A DNA stretch of 64,000 bases from Polynucleobacter sp. 31A-FELB (GCF_018882405.1 NZ_JACVOO010000007.1:58626-122625), one strand, 5' to 3'; positions 1 to 10,121 are shown, numbered from the stretch's first letter. Made by a program: numbers and translations. Notes: generated by a model not told the origin, from the letters alone.

Positions 1-569
1 TAATTGGTTTTGCTTTTATTGCATACGCTTTAGCAAGCAAGGCCTTTTGGACGGCAGAAAATTTGTTTGCAGGCATATTTGTTGGTCTCGCCATTTGTGC
101 CGTATGGTGGGTATCCGGGAACCTGGGTTATGTTGCCGAGGATCCAAATACCCTAGCAGAGGTCTTCTTAGTCACCAACTCTGGTCGAATGGAGAGTCTT
201 TCTTTCGTTGCGCCTTATGCCTACTCCTTGGATTGGCTAATGATGTACAGCGATACTTCCAAGGTCATCACCGTTGGTATTGCCGCAGTGATTGGGATGA
301 TTTTAGGTTCAGCATGTATTTCTATATTTACTAAGTCTTTTCGCTGGGAGAGCTTTCGTAATACAGAAGACACTGCCAATCACTTGATTGGAGCTACGCT
401 GATGGGCTTTGGCGGCGTGACAGCACTCGGTTGCACCGTAGGCCAGGGCTTGAGTGGTATCTCTACGTTAGCGATCGGCTCAATACTTGCCTTACCAGGA
501 TTTATCTTTGGCGCATATTTGGCTCTACGTTATCTGGAGTCACGCAATGCTCCCAATCCCTGCAGTTAA
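1..569 (+). CDS. YeeE/YedE family sulfur transporter, 5'-truncated
   Basis: The reading frame is open to the window edge (first full codon at 3), so the N-terminus is missing. The remaining ~188 residues hold several hydrophobic segments and the family's Cys motif GCTVGQGLSG near the C-terminus. YeeE/YedE (TsuA-type) proteins are inner-membrane channels for thiosulfate or related sulfur species, and the Cys in GCT-x-GQ takes part in substrate passage. It stands at the head of three consecutive YeeE-type genes. The exact substrate cannot be read from the sequence. Confidence 0.85.
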   Translation, partial: IGFAFIAYALASKAFWTAENLFAGIFVGLAICAVWWVSGNLGYVAEDPNTLAEVFLVTNSGRMESLSFVAPYAYSLDWLMMYSDTSKVITVGIAAVIGMILGSACISIFTKSFRWESFRNTEDTANHLIGATLMGFGGVTALGCTVGQGLSGISTLAIGSILALPGFIFGAYLALRYLESRNAPNPCS

Positions 570-593
570 CCCTTTTATATTAAGAAAAATCAG

Positions 594-1031
594 ATGCAGA
601 TAGATTGGTTGGCTTTTACACCTGGCCCCGCATTTCTCGGTGGAATGCTATTGGGTATTGCTGCGGCCTTATATGTGATTCTGCATGGTCGCATCCTTGG
701 GATCAGCGGAATCGTTTCTGGTCTGCTTACGCCTAAAGAGGGCGATGTTAATTGGCGCTTAAGTCTTATATTAGGTTTACTAAGCGCACCGTTTTGGGCA
801 AGCTTGTTGCTTGACCTGCACACCACAACAGTAATTGATGCGGATTGGCTTGCCATCATCATTGCTGGATTTCTAGTAGGCTTTGGTGCCCACTATGGCT
901 CGGGCTGTACTAGCGGACATGGTGTTTGTGGTTTATCCCGTTTATCACCAAGATCTTTAGTGGCCACCATGTCTTTCATGGGCGCTGGATTTATCACAGT
1001 GTTTGTCATTCGTCATGTGTTAGGTCTATAA
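594..1031 (+). CDS. YeeE/YedE family half-size membrane protein (PmpA-like)
   Basis: 145 residues with about four hydrophobic segments and the motif GCTSGHGVCGLSR near residue 103, typical of half-size YeeE proteins that work in pairs. It begins 25 bp after the preceding transporter and is followed 3 bp later by its partner, so the three genes form one operon. Likely role: the first half of a two-component sulfur-compound permease in the inner membrane. The substrate (sulfide, thiosulfate or similar) is inferred from the family only. Confidence 0.85.
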   Translation: MQIDWLAFTPGPAFLGGMLLGIAAALYVILHGRILGISGIVSGLLTPKEGDVNWRLSLILGLLSAPFWASLLLDLHTTTVIDADWLAIIIAGFLVGFGAHYGSGCTSGHGVCGLSRLSPRSLVATMSFMGAGFITVFVIRHVLGL

Positions 1032-1034
1032 ATC

Positions 1035-1466
1035 ATGAGAAGACATTTCAATTTCTATAGCCAGTATTTGATTGGCGTTTTATTTGGTATCGGCCTGATT
1101 ATTTCCGGCATGAGTAATCCCCAAAAGATTCTCAATTTTCTTGATCTTGCTGGTAACTGGGATCCATCTTTAATGTTTGTGATGGCCGGCGCAATTCTGG
1201 TTGGCTTAGGCGGCTTTTATTTGGTCTCTAAGCGTACAGAAGCTTTTTTTGGTGGCGTTCTCCATATCCCCACCAGAAGAGATATTTCTAAGCCTCTCGT
1301 CATTGGTAGTCTGATTTTTGGTGCAGGGTGGGGTATCGCTGGATTTTGTCCTGGCCCCGCAATTGTTGCCTTGGGAGCTGGTCACATCAAGGCTCTAGTA
1401 TTCATATTGGCGATGCTGGCTGGCATGGCTATTTGCAACCGCTTCTTTACGGGTCATAAAAAGTAA
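1035..1466 (+). CDS. YeeE/YedE-type membrane protein, second half (DUF6691/PmpB-like)
   Basis: 143 residues, about four transmembrane segments, with the signature ISGMSNPQKILNFLD near residue 25 and GIAGFCPGPAIVALG near residue 105. These are hallmarks of the PmpB/DUF6691 partner of half-size YeeE proteins. Start ATG lies 3 bp after the stop of the first half, which points to translational coupling. It likely forms a heteromeric sulfur permease with its upstream neighbour. Confidence 0.85.
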   Translation: MRRHFNFYSQYLIGVLFGIGLIISGMSNPQKILNFLDLAGNWDPSLMFVMAGAILVGLGGFYLVSKRTEAFFGGVLHIPTRRDISKPLVIGSLIFGAGWGIAGFCPGPAIVALGAGHIKALVFILAMLAGMAICNRFFTGHKK

Positions 1467-1525
1467 GTCTGATTTAGAATCTAAGTTATTAGTTTTTAAA
1501 TACTTTTTTACTTTTTGAGGTCTAA

Positions 1526-1870
1526 ATGAGTCTTCCTATTGCTTGCCATACCGATCAATTCGGTACGCTCGGTCAAATCGACCCAAGCCACTTAGCTGAG
1601 ATCGTTAAACAGGGTTACAAAAGCGTAATCAATAATCGCCCTGATTTTGAAGGTGGCCCCGATCAACCTACTAATGCACAAATTCAGGCCCAAGCTGAAG
1701 CGCTAGGCTTGAACTACGCTTATTTGCCAGTAATACCTGGTGCATTTACACAAGATCAAGTTGTTGAGATGGCGCGTTTGTTAAAAACAATGCCTGGCCC
1801 CATTTTGGCCTTTTGCCGCTCAGGTGCCCGCTCTACTAATTTGTATCAAATGGCTCTACAAGTTCGTTAA
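1526..1870 (+). CDS. TIGR01244-type sulfurtransferase / phosphatase-fold protein
   Basis: 114 residues with the conserved RPD-x-E-GGPDQPT stretch and an active-site loop C-R-S-G-A-R-S at residues 97-103. The loop is six residues from Cys97 to Arg102, the length found in rhodaneses rather than in protein tyrosine phosphatases (C-x5-R). It follows the YeeE operon directly. Family proteins are annotated as sulfur transferases or beta-lactamase-hydrolase-like phosphatases; the neighbouring sulfur permeases favour the former. AGG-type ribosome site (tttttgaggtct) lies just upstream. Confidence 0.8.
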   Translation: MSLPIACHTDQFGTLGQIDPSHLAEIVKQGYKSVINNRPDFEGGPDQPTNAQIQAQAEALGLNYAYLPVIPGAFTQDQVVEMARLLKTMPGPILAFCRSGARSTNLYQMALQVR

Positions 1871-1887
1871 TCTTTCATTAAGCACTT

Positions 1888-2307
1888 ATGCGCATTGAGA
1901 TCCCAGAAGAGAAAAAGTTTGTTCATCAAATGAACATGCCAATTCGTTGGGGTGACATGGACGCATTTGGTCACGTCAATAATACGGTGTACTTTCGTTA
2001 CATGGAGCAGGCTAGGGTGGAGTGGATCACTTCTCTTGGTTATAGCGTTGCCCCTGGCGATGAATCCATGTTGATGATGAATGGTTTTTGTAATTTTCAT
2101 CAACAGCTTTCTTATCCCGGCGAGCTGATACTAAAGACGTATATCGGCAATATTGGACGGTCAAGCTTAGATGTCTTCACAACTATGGCTTTAAGCACTG
2201 AACCCGATTCGTTGGCCGCGGTTGGCGGGGCTACGATGGTCTGGGTGAATCTGAAGACTGGTAAATCAACGCCTTGGCCAGATCACGTGATCAATAAGCT
2301 GCGCTAG
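1888..2307 (+). CDS. Acyl-CoA thioesterase, 4HBT (YbgC/FadM) family
   Basis: 139 residues with the hot-dog fold signature WGDMDAFGHVNNTVYFRY (residues 21-38); the Asp of DMDAFGH is the catalytic acid in this family. It would hydrolyse acyl-CoA thioesters in the cytoplasm. It lies 17 bp after the sulfurtransferase and 8 bp before mnmH, so it may share their transcript. Substrate specificity cannot be inferred. Confidence 0.85.
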   Translation: MRIEIPEEKKFVHQMNMPIRWGDMDAFGHVNNTVYFRYMEQARVEWITSLGYSVAPGDESMLMMNGFCNFHQQLSYPGELILKTYIGNIGRSSLDVFTTMALSTEPDSLAAVGGATMVWVNLKTGKSTPWPDHVINKLR

Positions 2308-2315
2308 GACATTAT

Positions 2316-3389
2316 TTGCAACCTAGCAATCCACATATTCTCAGCATTGAAAAATTAGCATCTTCTTTAAATGAGTTTGATGCCATTATTGATGTTCGCT
2401 CACCAGCTGAATTTGCTTTAGATCATATTCCTGGCGCCATTAATCTGCCTGTATTGAATAATGAAGAGCGTATAGAGATCGGCACTCTTTACAAGCAAGT
2501 ATCGCCATTTGCGGCAAAGAAATTAGGCGCAGCCTATGTCTCTCGCAATATTGCTAATCATTTAGAAAATTCATTGATCGATTTTCCGAGAGAGTGGCGT
2601 CCTCTGATTTACTGCTGGCGTGGTGGTGAACGCAGTGGTGCCTTTACCCATATTCTCAATCGCATCGGCTGGAAGGCCATGCAACTACAAAGCGGCTACC
2701 AAGGTTTTCGTCGTGTTGTGATTGATGGGCTCGATCAGGCTGCTAAAGATTTTTCTTTTCAAGTAATTGCCGGAATGACTGGCAGCGGCAAGACTCGCAT
2801 CCTTCAGGAGATTGGCTTAATTGGGCAGCAAATACTGGATCTTGAGGGTTTGGCTATTCACCGCGGCTCAGTTCTTGGTAATGAACCAAACATTGAGCAG
2901 CCTTCACAAAAAGGTTTTGAAACTAACTTGTGGAATGCTTTGAATAAATTAGACTCCAGCAAGATTGTCTTTGTTGAGTCTGAAAGTAAAAAGGTGGGAG
3001 GCTTACATATTCCGGATCCATTAATGGAGCGGATTCGTGAAGGTCAATGCATAGAACTTCGCTCAAGTACCGCTACGCGAGTTTCATGGCTTCTGCGTGA
3101 GTACCGTCATTTTTTATCTAATCCCGATAGCTTTAAGCAAAAACTTGGCTTGTTAACATCGCGTTATGGCAAGGTTCAAATTACCAAATGGCATGAGGCA
3201 ATTGATGCGGGGGATTTTGAGAGTTTGGTTGAAGAGTTATTGGTGATGCATTACGACCCATCGTACCAATCTTCAATCGTTCGTAACTTTCCGAGCTATC
3301 GCGAAGATCACTTCGTACAACTTGAAAATGATAGTGATGAAGCTTTTGCAAAAACTGCAAAAGACCTCATCACCAAACTTGCCCTTTAA
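2316..3389 (+). CDS. mnmH: tRNA 2-selenouridine synthase
   Basis: 357 residues. An N-terminal rhodanese domain carries the Cys at residue 100 in [12 protein letters not shown], and the C-terminal domain carries a P-loop, GMTGSGKT, at residues 153-160. This is the fused layout of MnmH/SelU, which replaces the sulfur of 2-thiouridine at tRNA wobble position 34 with selenium through a geranylated intermediate. The start codon is TTG (LQPSN...). It ends 4 bp inside the convergent dehydrogenase gene. Activity needs selenophosphate from SelD, which is not in this window. Confidence 0.92.
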   Translation: MQPSNPHILSIEKLASSLNEFDAIIDVRSPAEFALDHIPGAINLPVLNNEERIEIGTLYKQVSPFAAKKLGAAYVSRNIANHLENSLIDFPREWRPLIYCWRGGERSGAFTHILNRIGWKAMQLQSGYQGFRRVVIDGLDQAAKDFSFQVIAGMTGSGKTRILQEIGLIGQQILDLEGLAIHRGSVLGNEPNIEQPSQKGFETNLWNALNKLDSSKIVFVESESKKVGGLHIPDPLMERIREGQCIELRSSTATRVSWLLREYRHFLSNPDSFKQKLGLLTSRYGKVQITKWHEAIDAGDFESLVEELLVMHYDPSYQSSIVRNFPSYREDHFVQLENDSDEAFAKTAKDLITKLAL

Positions 3390-4564
3390 CTAAAAGCCTG
3401 AATTCCAGTTTGTGCACGACCCAAAATGAGGGCGTGAATATCATGCGTACCTTCATAGGTATTAACGACTTCCAGATTGAGCATATGACGCACTACGCCA
3501 TATTCATCTGAGATACCGTTCCCGCCATGCATGTCTCTAGCCATGCGAGCTACATCCAAAGATTTTCCGCAGGAGTTACGCTTCATCATAGAGGTAATTT
3601 CTGGCGCGGCGATTCCTTCGTCTTTCATACGGCCTAAACGTAGGCAGCCTTGAAGAGCTAGCGTGATTTCAGTTTGCATATCAGCAAGCTTTTTCTGGAT
3701 TAGCTGATTAGCGGCGAGAGGGCGATTAAACTGTTTGCGATCCATTGTGTACTGACGTGCGGCATACCAGCACCACTCAGCAGCGCCAAGCGAACCCCAG
3801 GCAATGCCATAACGTGCTGAGTTCAGGCAAGTGAATGGACCTTTGAGGCCAGTAATTTCTGGGAACTCATTTTCTGCTGGGACAAACACTTCATCCATCA
3901 CGATTTCGCCAGTAATGGAGGCGCGTAGACCCATCTTTCCGCTGATCTTGGGTGCAGATAGACCCTTCATGCCTTTTTCTAGGATGAAGCCTCTTATCAA
4001 GCCTTCATCATTTTTAGCCCATACAACAAATACGTCTGCAATTGGGGAGTTGGAGATCCACATCTTGGAGCCCGTGAGCGAGAAGCCGCCTGGAACCTTT
4101 TTCGCTCTGGTGATCATTCCACCCGCATCTGAACCAAAGTTGGGTTCGGTCAAACCGAAACAACCAATCCATTCACCGGTAGCTAACTTTGGGAGGTATT
4201 TCTGTTTCTGAGCTTCGCTACCAAATTCATTGATAGGCACCATGACTAAGGACGACTGCACACTCATCATCGAGCGGTAACCAGAATCCACGCGCTCAAT
4301 TTCACGTGCGATTAATCCGTAAGAAACGTAATTGAGGTTTGCGCCACCGTATTGCTCAGGAATAGTGATTCCCAAAAGACCCAACTCACCCATTTCTCGG
4401 AAGATTGCAGGGTCAGTTGTTTCGTTGCGATAAGCATCATGAATGCGCGGCATGAGACGGCCTTGAGCATACTCAGCGGCAGCATCGCGTACCATGCGCT
4501 CATCTTCGGTTAATTGAGTGTCGAGGAGTAGGGGGTCTGCCCAGTTAAAACTAGCTTTACTCAT
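3386..4564 (-). CDS. gcdH: Glutaryl-CoA dehydrogenase-type acyl-CoA dehydrogenase
   Basis: 392 residues, standard length for the family. The FAD/substrate motif [16 protein letters not shown] lies near residue 136 and the catalytic Glu at residue 371 in [16 protein letters not shown], which is the arrangement of glutaryl-CoA dehydrogenases rather than medium-chain enzymes. It would oxidise and decarboxylate glutaryl-CoA to crotonyl-CoA in lysine and tryptophan breakdown, passing electrons to ETF. Stands alone on the minus strand, convergent with mnmH. Confidence 0.9.
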   Translation of the reverse strand: MSKASFNWADPLLLDTQLTEDERMVRDAAAEYAQGRLMPRIHDAYRNETTDPAIFREMGELGLLGITIPEQYGGANLNYVSYGLIAREIERVDSGYRSMMSVQSSLVMVPINEFGSEAQKQKYLPKLATGEWIGCFGLTEPNFGSDAGGMITRAKKVPGGFSLTGSKMWISNSPIADVFVVWAKNDEGLIRGFILEKGMKGLSAPKISGKMGLRASITGEIVMDEVFVPAENEFPEITGLKGPFTCLNSARYGIAWGSLGAAEWCWYAARQYTMDRKQFNRPLAANQLIQKKLADMQTEITLALQGCLRLGRMKDEGIAAPEITSMMKRNSCGKSLDVARMARDMHGGNGISDEYGVVRHMLNLEVVNTYEGTHDIHALILGRAQTGIQAFS

Positions 4565-4659
4565 GATTCTTAGTCGTCCTATCTTGGTTTTTGGTATGCA
4601 CCCTGTGAATTTTCAGGAATGCAGATATTCTTATTTCTATTATCCATTTTTCTAGACTT

Positions 4660-5370
4660 ATGGACGCACCAAGACGTCACCATCGTTATTACGACCTGAT
4701 ATTGACAGCCTTTGTCGTAGTCCTGCTGTGCTCCAACTTTATCGGCGCCGGTAAGGCTGCATCTTTAGAGCTTCCATATTTTGGCAATGTGACCTTTGGG
4801 GCTGGGATTCTCTTTTTCCCGATTGCCTATTTCTTTGGCGACATTTTGACCGAAGTGTATGGCTATGCCTATGATCGCCGAGCGGTTTGGGCTGGTTTTG
4901 CGGCTCTTGCATTTGCCGCCATCATGGCTCAACTCGTCATTGCCTTGCCTGTAGCGCCTGGATCCTATATGGCTAATTACCAACAGGGCATGGAAACAGT
5001 ATTTGGTAACTCGTGGCGAGTTGCCCTTGCCTCCATGATTGCGTTCTGGTGCGGTAGTTTTGTTAATAGCTACACCTTGGCCAAAATGAAAATTCTGACC
5101 CAAGGCCGCTACCTTTGGATGCGTACGATCGGGTCTACAGCCAGCGGGGAACTCGTGGATTCATCCTTGTTCTATATGCTGGCTTTTTACGGGCTCTGGC
5201 CACTTAATGAGGTCTTGGCTGTCGCAGCCTCTCAATATGTCCTCAAGACCGCCTGGGAGGTTCTAGCGACCCCTTTAACGTACTGGGTAGTGGGTTTTCT
5301 GAAGCGCAGGGAAAATCAGGATCACTATGACGTTCATACCGATTTCACGCCATTTAAGCTAAAAGTCTAA
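4660..5370 (+). CDS. yhhQ: Queuosine precursor transporter (YhhQ/DUF165 family)
   Basis: 236 residues with six or so membrane segments and the family motif YFFGDILTEVYGY (residues 61-73), plus WMRTIGSTASGELVDSSLFY in the second half. YhhQ/QPTR proteins import 7-cyano-7-deazaguanine or related queuosine precursors for tRNA modification at GUN anticodons. ATG start; monocistronic, divergent from gcdH. The symbol follows the E. coli homologue. Confidence 0.88.
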   Translation: MDAPRRHHRYYDLILTAFVVVLLCSNFIGAGKAASLELPYFGNVTFGAGILFFPIAYFFGDILTEVYGYAYDRRAVWAGFAALAFAAIMAQLVIALPVAPGSYMANYQQGMETVFGNSWRVALASMIAFWCGSFVNSYTLAKMKILTQGRYLWMRTIGSTASGELVDSSLFYMLAFYGLWPLNEVLAVAASQYVLKTAWEVLATPLTYWVVGFLKRRENQDHYDVHTDFTPFKLKV

Positions 5371-5472
5371 TTTACGGCTTTTTTGGGCTTAAGCCGTTAA
5401 AATAACGGTCTTTGATGCAAAACCTGCATCCGCACCCTCGTATTTGACCTATCAGAAAGTAAGAACACATCC

Positions 5473-7080
5473 GTGCTGTCAGCATCTAATATCACTATGC
5501 AGTTTGGGGCAAAACCCCTGTTTGAAAACATCTCCGTTAAGTTTGGCGGCGGTAATCGCTATGGCCTGATTGGCGCTAACGGTTGCGGTAAATCCACGTT
5601 CATGAAGATTTTGGGTGGGGAGCTCGAGCCAACCAGCGGAAACGTGAGCTTGGATCCCGGTATTCGCTTGGGTAAATTGCGTCAAGATCAGTTTGCGTAT
5701 GAAGATGTGCGCGTACTTGATGTGGTGATGATGGGTCACGAAGAAATGTGGAAGGCAGCGGCTGAGCGCGATGCTATCTACGCCAATGCAGATGCGACCG
5801 ATGAAGACTATATGAAGGCTGCTGAGCTCGAAGGTAAATATGCCGAATATGGTGGCTATACCGCAGAGGCAAAAGCAGGGGAGTTGTTGCTAGGTATTGG
5901 TATTCCAATTGAGCAACACAATGGCCCAATGAGCGCCGTAGCCCCAGGCTGGAAGTTGCGCGTATTGTTAGCGCAAGCCTTGTTCTCTGATCCAGATGTG
6001 CTGCTATTGGATGAGCCAACCAATAACTTGGATATTCACTCTATTCATTGGCTTGAAGATATTCTGAATCAAATTAAGAGCACGATTGTCATCATCTCCC
6101 ATGATCGCCACTTCCTCAATGAAGTGTGTACTCATATGGCTGACATGGACTTTGGAACACTGAAGGTCTATCCCGGAAATTATGATTCATACATGCTGGC
6201 ATCCGTTCAAGCAAGAACACAGCAACTCAGCAACAACGTTAAAGCTAAAGAAAAAATTGCTGAATTAGCGGCTTTCGTAGCCCGATTCTCTGCAAATGCA
6301 TCCAAGGCGCGTCAGGCTACTTCACGTCAAAAGCAGTTAGAGAAAATTGAGATTGTTGAAGTCAAACCTTCTTCGCGCCAGAACCCATTTATTCGTTTTG
6401 ATTCTGAAAAGAAGTTGCACAACATGGCTGTTGAGTGCAACGCACTAACTAAAGCCTATGACCGCACCATCTTCAAAAACTTTAAGCTAGGCGTTCGTGC
6501 CGGTGAAAAGATTGCCATCATTGGTCAAAATGGCGCAGGTAAGACAACGCTATTAAAAACCATCTTGAGCAAACGCTTTGATGGAATCGCCGCTGATAGT
6601 GGTGATGTCAAGTGGGCAGAAAACGCCTCTGTGGGCGTGATGCCTCAGGACAATACAGAGATGTTCGCTAAAGACGAATTGCTCATGGATTGGATGAATA
6701 ACTGGCGCAATACAGGCGACGATGATCAAGTGATTCGTGGCACATTAGGACGCTTGCTATTCTCAGGTGATGATATTGGCAAGTCCGTCAAAGTTTTATC
6801 TGGTGGCGAGAAGGGCAGAATGATTTGGGGCAAATTGATGCTTCAAAAATATAACGTTCTTGCAATGGATGAGCCAACCAACCACATGGATATGGAATCG
6901 ATTGAGAGCTTGCAGATCGCTCTTGAGAAATACGAAGGCACTTTAATTTTCGTATCCCATGACCGCGAGTTTGTTTCTGCTTTAGCTAATCGCATCCTCG
7001 AAGTGAAGATGGATGGAACAATTGCTGACTACTCCGGAACTTATGAAGAGTATTTACGTAGCCAAGCTTTAGCTGGCTAA
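5473..7080 (+). CDS. ybiT: ABC-F family ATPase, YbiT-like
   Basis: 535 residues, two ATP-binding cassettes and no membrane domain. Walker A motifs are GANGCGKS (34-41) and GQNGAGKT (351-358). The first signature motif is replaced by [15 protein letters not shown], a feature of the YbiT branch, while the second is a normal LSGGEKGR. Walker B motifs are LLLDEPTNN and [13 protein letters not shown] proteins act at the ribosomal E site to relieve stalled translation. The start is GTG at 5473; an in-frame ATG at 5497 would cut into the first beta strand and is less likely. Confidence 0.9.
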   Translation: MLSASNITMQFGAKPLFENISVKFGGGNRYGLIGANGCGKSTFMKILGGELEPTSGNVSLDPGIRLGKLRQDQFAYEDVRVLDVVMMGHEEMWKAAAERDAIYANADATDEDYMKAAELEGKYAEYGGYTAEAKAGELLLGIGIPIEQHNGPMSAVAPGWKLRVLLAQALFSDPDVLLLDEPTNNLDIHSIHWLEDILNQIKSTIVIISHDRHFLNEVCTHMADMDFGTLKVYPGNYDSYMLASVQARTQQLSNNVKAKEKIAELAAFVARFSANASKARQATSRQKQLEKIEIVEVKPSSRQNPFIRFDSEKKLHNMAVECNALTKAYDRTIFKNFKLGVRAGEKIAIIGQNGAGKTTLLKTILSKRFDGIAADSGDVKWAENASVGVMPQDNTEMFAKDELLMDWMNNWRNTGDDDQVIRGTLGRLLFSGDDIGKSVKVLSGGEKGRMIWGKLMLQKYNVLAMDEPTNHMDMESIESLQIALEKYEGTLIFVSHDREFVSALANRILEVKMDGTIADYSGTYEEYLRSQALAG

Positions 7081-7331
7081 GTATTTTCTTTGGCTTGACG
7101 CTGGAATCGCATTGCAGTGCCATCGGCACGAATGCGTTTCCAGACTGAATCCTTTTCTTCCTGACTAAAAAATACCCAATTGCTGACCTCGCCTAGAGTG
7201 CGACCACAGCCCTGACAGATTTCGTCATACAGAGTTGTACAAACTCCAATGCAGGGTGAGTCAGAGGCATCGTCACCAACCGCTAAGGAATTGGCTCCTG
7301 CTTGCTCCGGTGAGTTGTTGGATAAAGTCAT
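7077..7331 (-). CDS. DUF1289 domain protein
   Basis: 84 residues. A conserved Cys cluster, [21 protein letters not shown], occupies the middle, followed by W-x5[13 protein letters not shown]1289 proteins are small, probably metal-binding, and of unknown role; they are often fused or adjacent to fumarylacetoacetate hydrolase-like or acyltransferase genes. Its start codon overlaps the stop of the upstream acyltransferase by 4 bp, so the two are translationally coupled. Confidence 0.8.
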   Translation of the reverse strand: MTLSNNSPEQAGANSLAVGDDASDSPCIGVCTTLYDEICQGCGRTLGEVSNWVFFSQEEKDSVWKRIRADGTAMRFQRQAKENT

Positions 7332-8500
7332 GGCAGTACTTTAGACGATTTCAGGGGAATGTGTTGCTCAAGCTCATCAACATACGCTGCCATACCCTCA
7401 TGTTCACGCTCTAAGAAGCGCTTCACAGCATTGGAGAAGCCGGGATCTTCAATCCAATGGGCGGATTGTAGGGTGGTGGGTAAAAATCCTCTGGCCATCT
7501 TGTGCTCACCCTGAGCGCCACCTTCAAATATCTCAATACCTTCTTTGATGCAATATTCAATTGCCTGGTAATAAGCCAATTCAAAATGTAGACATGGAAT
7601 ATGCTCAATAGCGCCCCAGTAGCGACCATATGCTTTTGAAGTCAGGCGATCGACTACAAGTAATGATGATGCAATAGGTTTGCCATTCTGAGAAGCAATG
7701 ATGAGATGGAAATTCTGAGGCATGCTGCTACCTAGCAATTGAATGCATTCTTCCGTCAAGTAAGGTGAAGAGCGATGCTCGATATAGGTGTTTTCATAGC
7801 AGCGATAGAAGAAGGCCCAATCATCAGGTGTTGCAATCGATCCGGGAGCATGGCGATAGCTAATTTTATGATTCTCTACAGCAGCACGTTCTCGCCGAAT
7901 ATTCTTACGGCGCTTCATTGTTAAGTCGGCAAGAAATTGCTCAAAATCTTGGTACCCAGCGTTATGCCAATGGAACTGTACAGAATCACGCAGCATGAAT
8001 CCTTGCCTCTTGAGTTCGTCGAGTTCGCTAGCCTCTGGGAAAAGAACATGTGCAGAGGAGAGCGCATTTTGCTTTACTAGCGTTTTCAAGCCCGAGGCTA
8101 GGACCTCTTGAATGGCGCTTTTATCTGCATTTGCTGACACAAGAAGTCTTGGTCCGCGAACGGGTGTAAATGGAATTGCAGATAGCGCCTTTGGGTAATA
8201 AGACATGCCGTTCTGTTCATAAGCCTGAGCCCATGCCCAATCAAAAACAAATTCACCATAGGAATGTTGCTTGAGATAGAGGGGCATTGCCCCAAGAAGT
8301 CTTGAGTTTGAGTCCTCAACTAAGAGGTGGGCTACTTGCCAGCCGGTATTGCCACCTACGCATGCAGTAAGCTCTAGAGCATATAGGAATTCATACTTTA
8401 GGAATGGTCCAGCATCAGGCGAAAGTAATGCATTCCAGTCGGCCTCAGCAATTTCTGAAAGGCTTTGAATTACCCGAAGTTGGATGGCATCTTGTTTCAA
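7328..8500 (-). CDS. GNAT/FemAB-like acyltransferase (DUF482, peptidogalycan-type)
   Basis: 390 residues, the usual length of the DUF482 family. The conserved ML-RDSVQFHW, MKRRKNIRRER and FEGGAQGEHKMARGF stretches are all present. The fold is GNAT/FemAB-like and the role is unproven; a link to cell-envelope or peptidyl transfer is suggested for the family. Co-transcribed with the DUF1289 gene downstream (4-bp overlap). Confidence 0.8.
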   Translation of the reverse strand: MKQDAIQLRVIQSLSEIAEADWNALLSPDAGPFLKYEFLYALELTACVGGNTGWQVAHLLVEDSNSRLLGAMPLYLKQHSYGEFVFDWAWAQAYEQNGMSYYPKALSAIPFTPVRGPRLLVSANADKSAIQEVLASGLKTLVKQNALSSAHVLFPEASELDELKRQGFMLRDSVQFHWHNAGYQDFEQFLADLTMKRRKNIRRERAAVENHKISYRHAPGSIATPDDWAFFYRCYENTYIEHRSSPYLTEECIQLLGSSMPQNFHLIIASQNGKPIASSLLVVDRLTSKAYGRYWGAIEHIPCLHFELAYYQAIEYCIKEGIEIFEGGAQGEHKMARGFLPTTLQSAHWIEDPGFSNAVKRFLEREHEGMAAYVDELEQHIPLKSSKVLP

Positions 8501-8514
8501 CTGAAAAAAGAAAA

Positions 8515-8901
8515 TCAGTCCTGAATTATCTCAATCTTGTAACCATCTGGATCAGTAACGAATGCGATGATGGTGTCACCACCCATTACTGGACCCGCTT
8601 CCCGAGTCACATTGCCACCTGAGGCCTTGATCTTCTCGCAAGCAGCATAAGCATCAGGAACACTGATTGCAATGTGACCATAAGCAGTGCCCAAGTCATA
8701 GCTATCAACACCATGGTTATAGGTCAGCTCAATTTCAGATTGCCCATCTGCATTTCCTTTGCCGAAGCCTACAAACGCCAAAGAATATTTCTGCTCTGGA
8801 CGCTCGGTTGTGCGTAGGAGGTTCATGCCTAAAACTTTGGTATAGAAATCAATCGAGCGAGTCATATTGCCGACTCTAAGCATGGTGTGTAGGATTATCA
8901 T
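8515..8901 (-). CDS. gloA: Lactoylglutathione lyase (glyoxalase I)
   Basis: 128 residues, one glyoxalase/VOC domain pair. Metal ligands can be placed at His5 ([10 protein letters not shown]), Glu in QSEIELTYN, His in GHIAISV and Glu in GYKIEIIQ. This is the Ni2+-type short GloA. It isomerises the methylglyoxal-glutathione hemithioacetal to S-lactoylglutathione. Start ATG is followed by the typical [12 protein letters not shown]-terminus. Confidence 0.93.
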   Translation of the reverse strand: MIILHTMLRVGNMTRSIDFYTKVLGMNLLRTTERPEQKYSLAFVGFGKGNADGQSEIELTYNHGVDSYDLGTAYGHIAISVPDAYAACEKIKASGGNVTREAGPVMGGDTIIAFVTDPDGYKIEIIQD

Positions 8902-8942
8902 GGTTCAAATATAAAGGTAAATGTAGTTTCTCGTTGGGCATG

Positions 8943-8969
8943 AAAAAACCCAGGGGGAAGCCTGGGTTT
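8943..8969 (-). terminator. Rho-independent terminator after the PPIase gene
   Basis: On the minus strand AACCCAGG and CCTGGGTT form an 8-bp stem with a CTTCCC loop, followed by a run of six T. It lies 23 bp past the stop of the peptidyl-prolyl isomerase gene and before gloA. Confidence 0.85.
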
Positions 8970-8991
8970 GTGGACTTAAGGCAGTCTTGCT

Positions 8992-9786
8992 TTACTGAAT
9001 CTTTGCCTTAGCGCGGAGCTTTTGCATTAATTCAGAGAATTTAGCTTTTTGCCAATTTTGGTCCGCAGTGATCATTTGCTTTAGCTGGTCTTTAATTTCT
9101 TCCATGCTAGGCGCTTTCACATCGCGTACATCATCCAATTTAATAATGTGCCAGCCGTATTGAGTCTTGACTGGCTTGTCAGTAACTTGACCTTTTTTGA
9201 GCTGGACCATCGCTTTGGAAAATTCAGGCACGAGTGCTTTGTCGCTTACCCAGCCAAGATCGCCACCATTAGGAGCGGAACCTGGATCTTTTGACTTCTC
9301 CTTGGCAATTTGCTCAAAGTTACCGCCAGCTTTAATTTGCGCTGTTATTGCTTTCGCATCAGCTTCTTTTTCAACCAGAATATGCTCTACGTGATATTCC
9401 TTGCCGGTGTACTGGCTCTTGACTTGTTCGTATGCAGCTTTCAGCTCAGCCTCTGCAACACCTTCTTTTTCAACGTAGTCTTCAAATACTGCCGCAATCA
9501 AAATACCCATTTTGGATTGCTCAAGCTGTTCACGAACTGACTCTTTTTGCGTCACGCCTCGATTATTGGCCTCTTGCAAAATGAGCTCACGCGTGACGAG
9601 CATTTCTCTTGCCTGATCTCGCACTTGAGGATTATCAGGTTGATTCGATTTTTGCACCAATTTATCGAGTTGTGCTTTAGGAATGGCTTTGCCATTAACG
9701 ATGGCAGCATTTTGCGCATAAACAGCTGTTGAGAGAAGGGCAGCGCTAAATGCGCTGATAGTCAAAATTTGGCGTGTATTCAACAT
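8992..9786 (-). CDS. Periplasmic parvulin-type peptidyl-prolyl isomerase
   Basis: 264 residues. A Sec signal peptide ends at VYA-Q (residue ~24). The N-terminal helical chaperone part includes KAIPKAQLDKLVQ, and a PpiC-type rotamase domain spans about residues 130-225 (HVEHILV, KSKDPGSAPNGGDLGW, KTQYGWHIIKLDD). It is expected to assist folding of exported proteins, like PrsA or the SurA family, though it is shorter than SurA. Its own terminator lies just downstream. Confidence 0.9.
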   Translation of the reverse strand: MLNTRQILTISAFSAALLSTAVYAQNAAIVNGKAIPKAQLDKLVQKSNQPDNPQVRDQAREMLVTRELILQEANNRGVTQKESVREQLEQSKMGILIAAVFEDYVEKEGVAEAELKAAYEQVKSQYTGKEYHVEHILVEKEADAKAITAQIKAGGNFEQIAKEKSKDPGSAPNGGDLGWVSDKALVPEFSKAMVQLKKGQVTDKPVKTQYGWHIIKLDDVRDVKAPSMEEIKDQLKQMITADQNWQKAKFSELMQKLRAKAKIQ

Positions 9787-9836
9787 GTGTTGGGAAATAG
9801 ATATGTGTAAAGGAGAAATCTTAATGCAATCTGGGG

Positions 9837-10121
9837 CTAATTGGTGCTTTCACTAGGTGTGAATGCCAAGATAGTAAGGGCATGGATGGCGGCAGGGAAG
9901 TGCTTGTTTAAGGCGGCATAGATGGCTCTATGGCGAGCTACCTTGCTCATTCCCTCGAATTCTGGGGTTACGATGGTGAGCTTGAAGTGTCCACCGCCAG
10001 AAGCCGCTCCAGCATGGCCTGCATGGAGATGGCTCTCATCTTCAATATTCAGCTGGGTTAACTGAAAGGCCGACTTTAGATCTGACTCAAACAAGGCAAT
10101 TCGATCTTGATTGACACTCAT
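9837..10121 (-). CDS. BolA family protein
   Basis: 94 residues with the conserved BolA core ESHLHAGHAGAASGGGHFKL and the C-terminal helix SKVARHRAIYAAL. BolA/IbaG proteins bind [2Fe-2S] clusters with monothiol glutaredoxins and influence iron-sulfur delivery or transcription. The start overlaps the stop of yciB by 4 bp, the usual pairing in beta-proteobacteria. Confidence 0.9.
   Translation of the reverse strand: MSVNQDRIALFESDLKSAFQLTQLNIEDESHLHAGHAGAASGGGHFKLTIVTPEFEGMSKVARHRAIYAALNKHFPAAIHALTILAFTPSESTN

Noticed and set aside
5374..5397. Terminator after yhhQ (ACGGCTT / AAGCCGT)
   Set aside because: The stem has a 10-nt loop and no T-run after it on the plus strand; alternative pairings exist, so it is not called.
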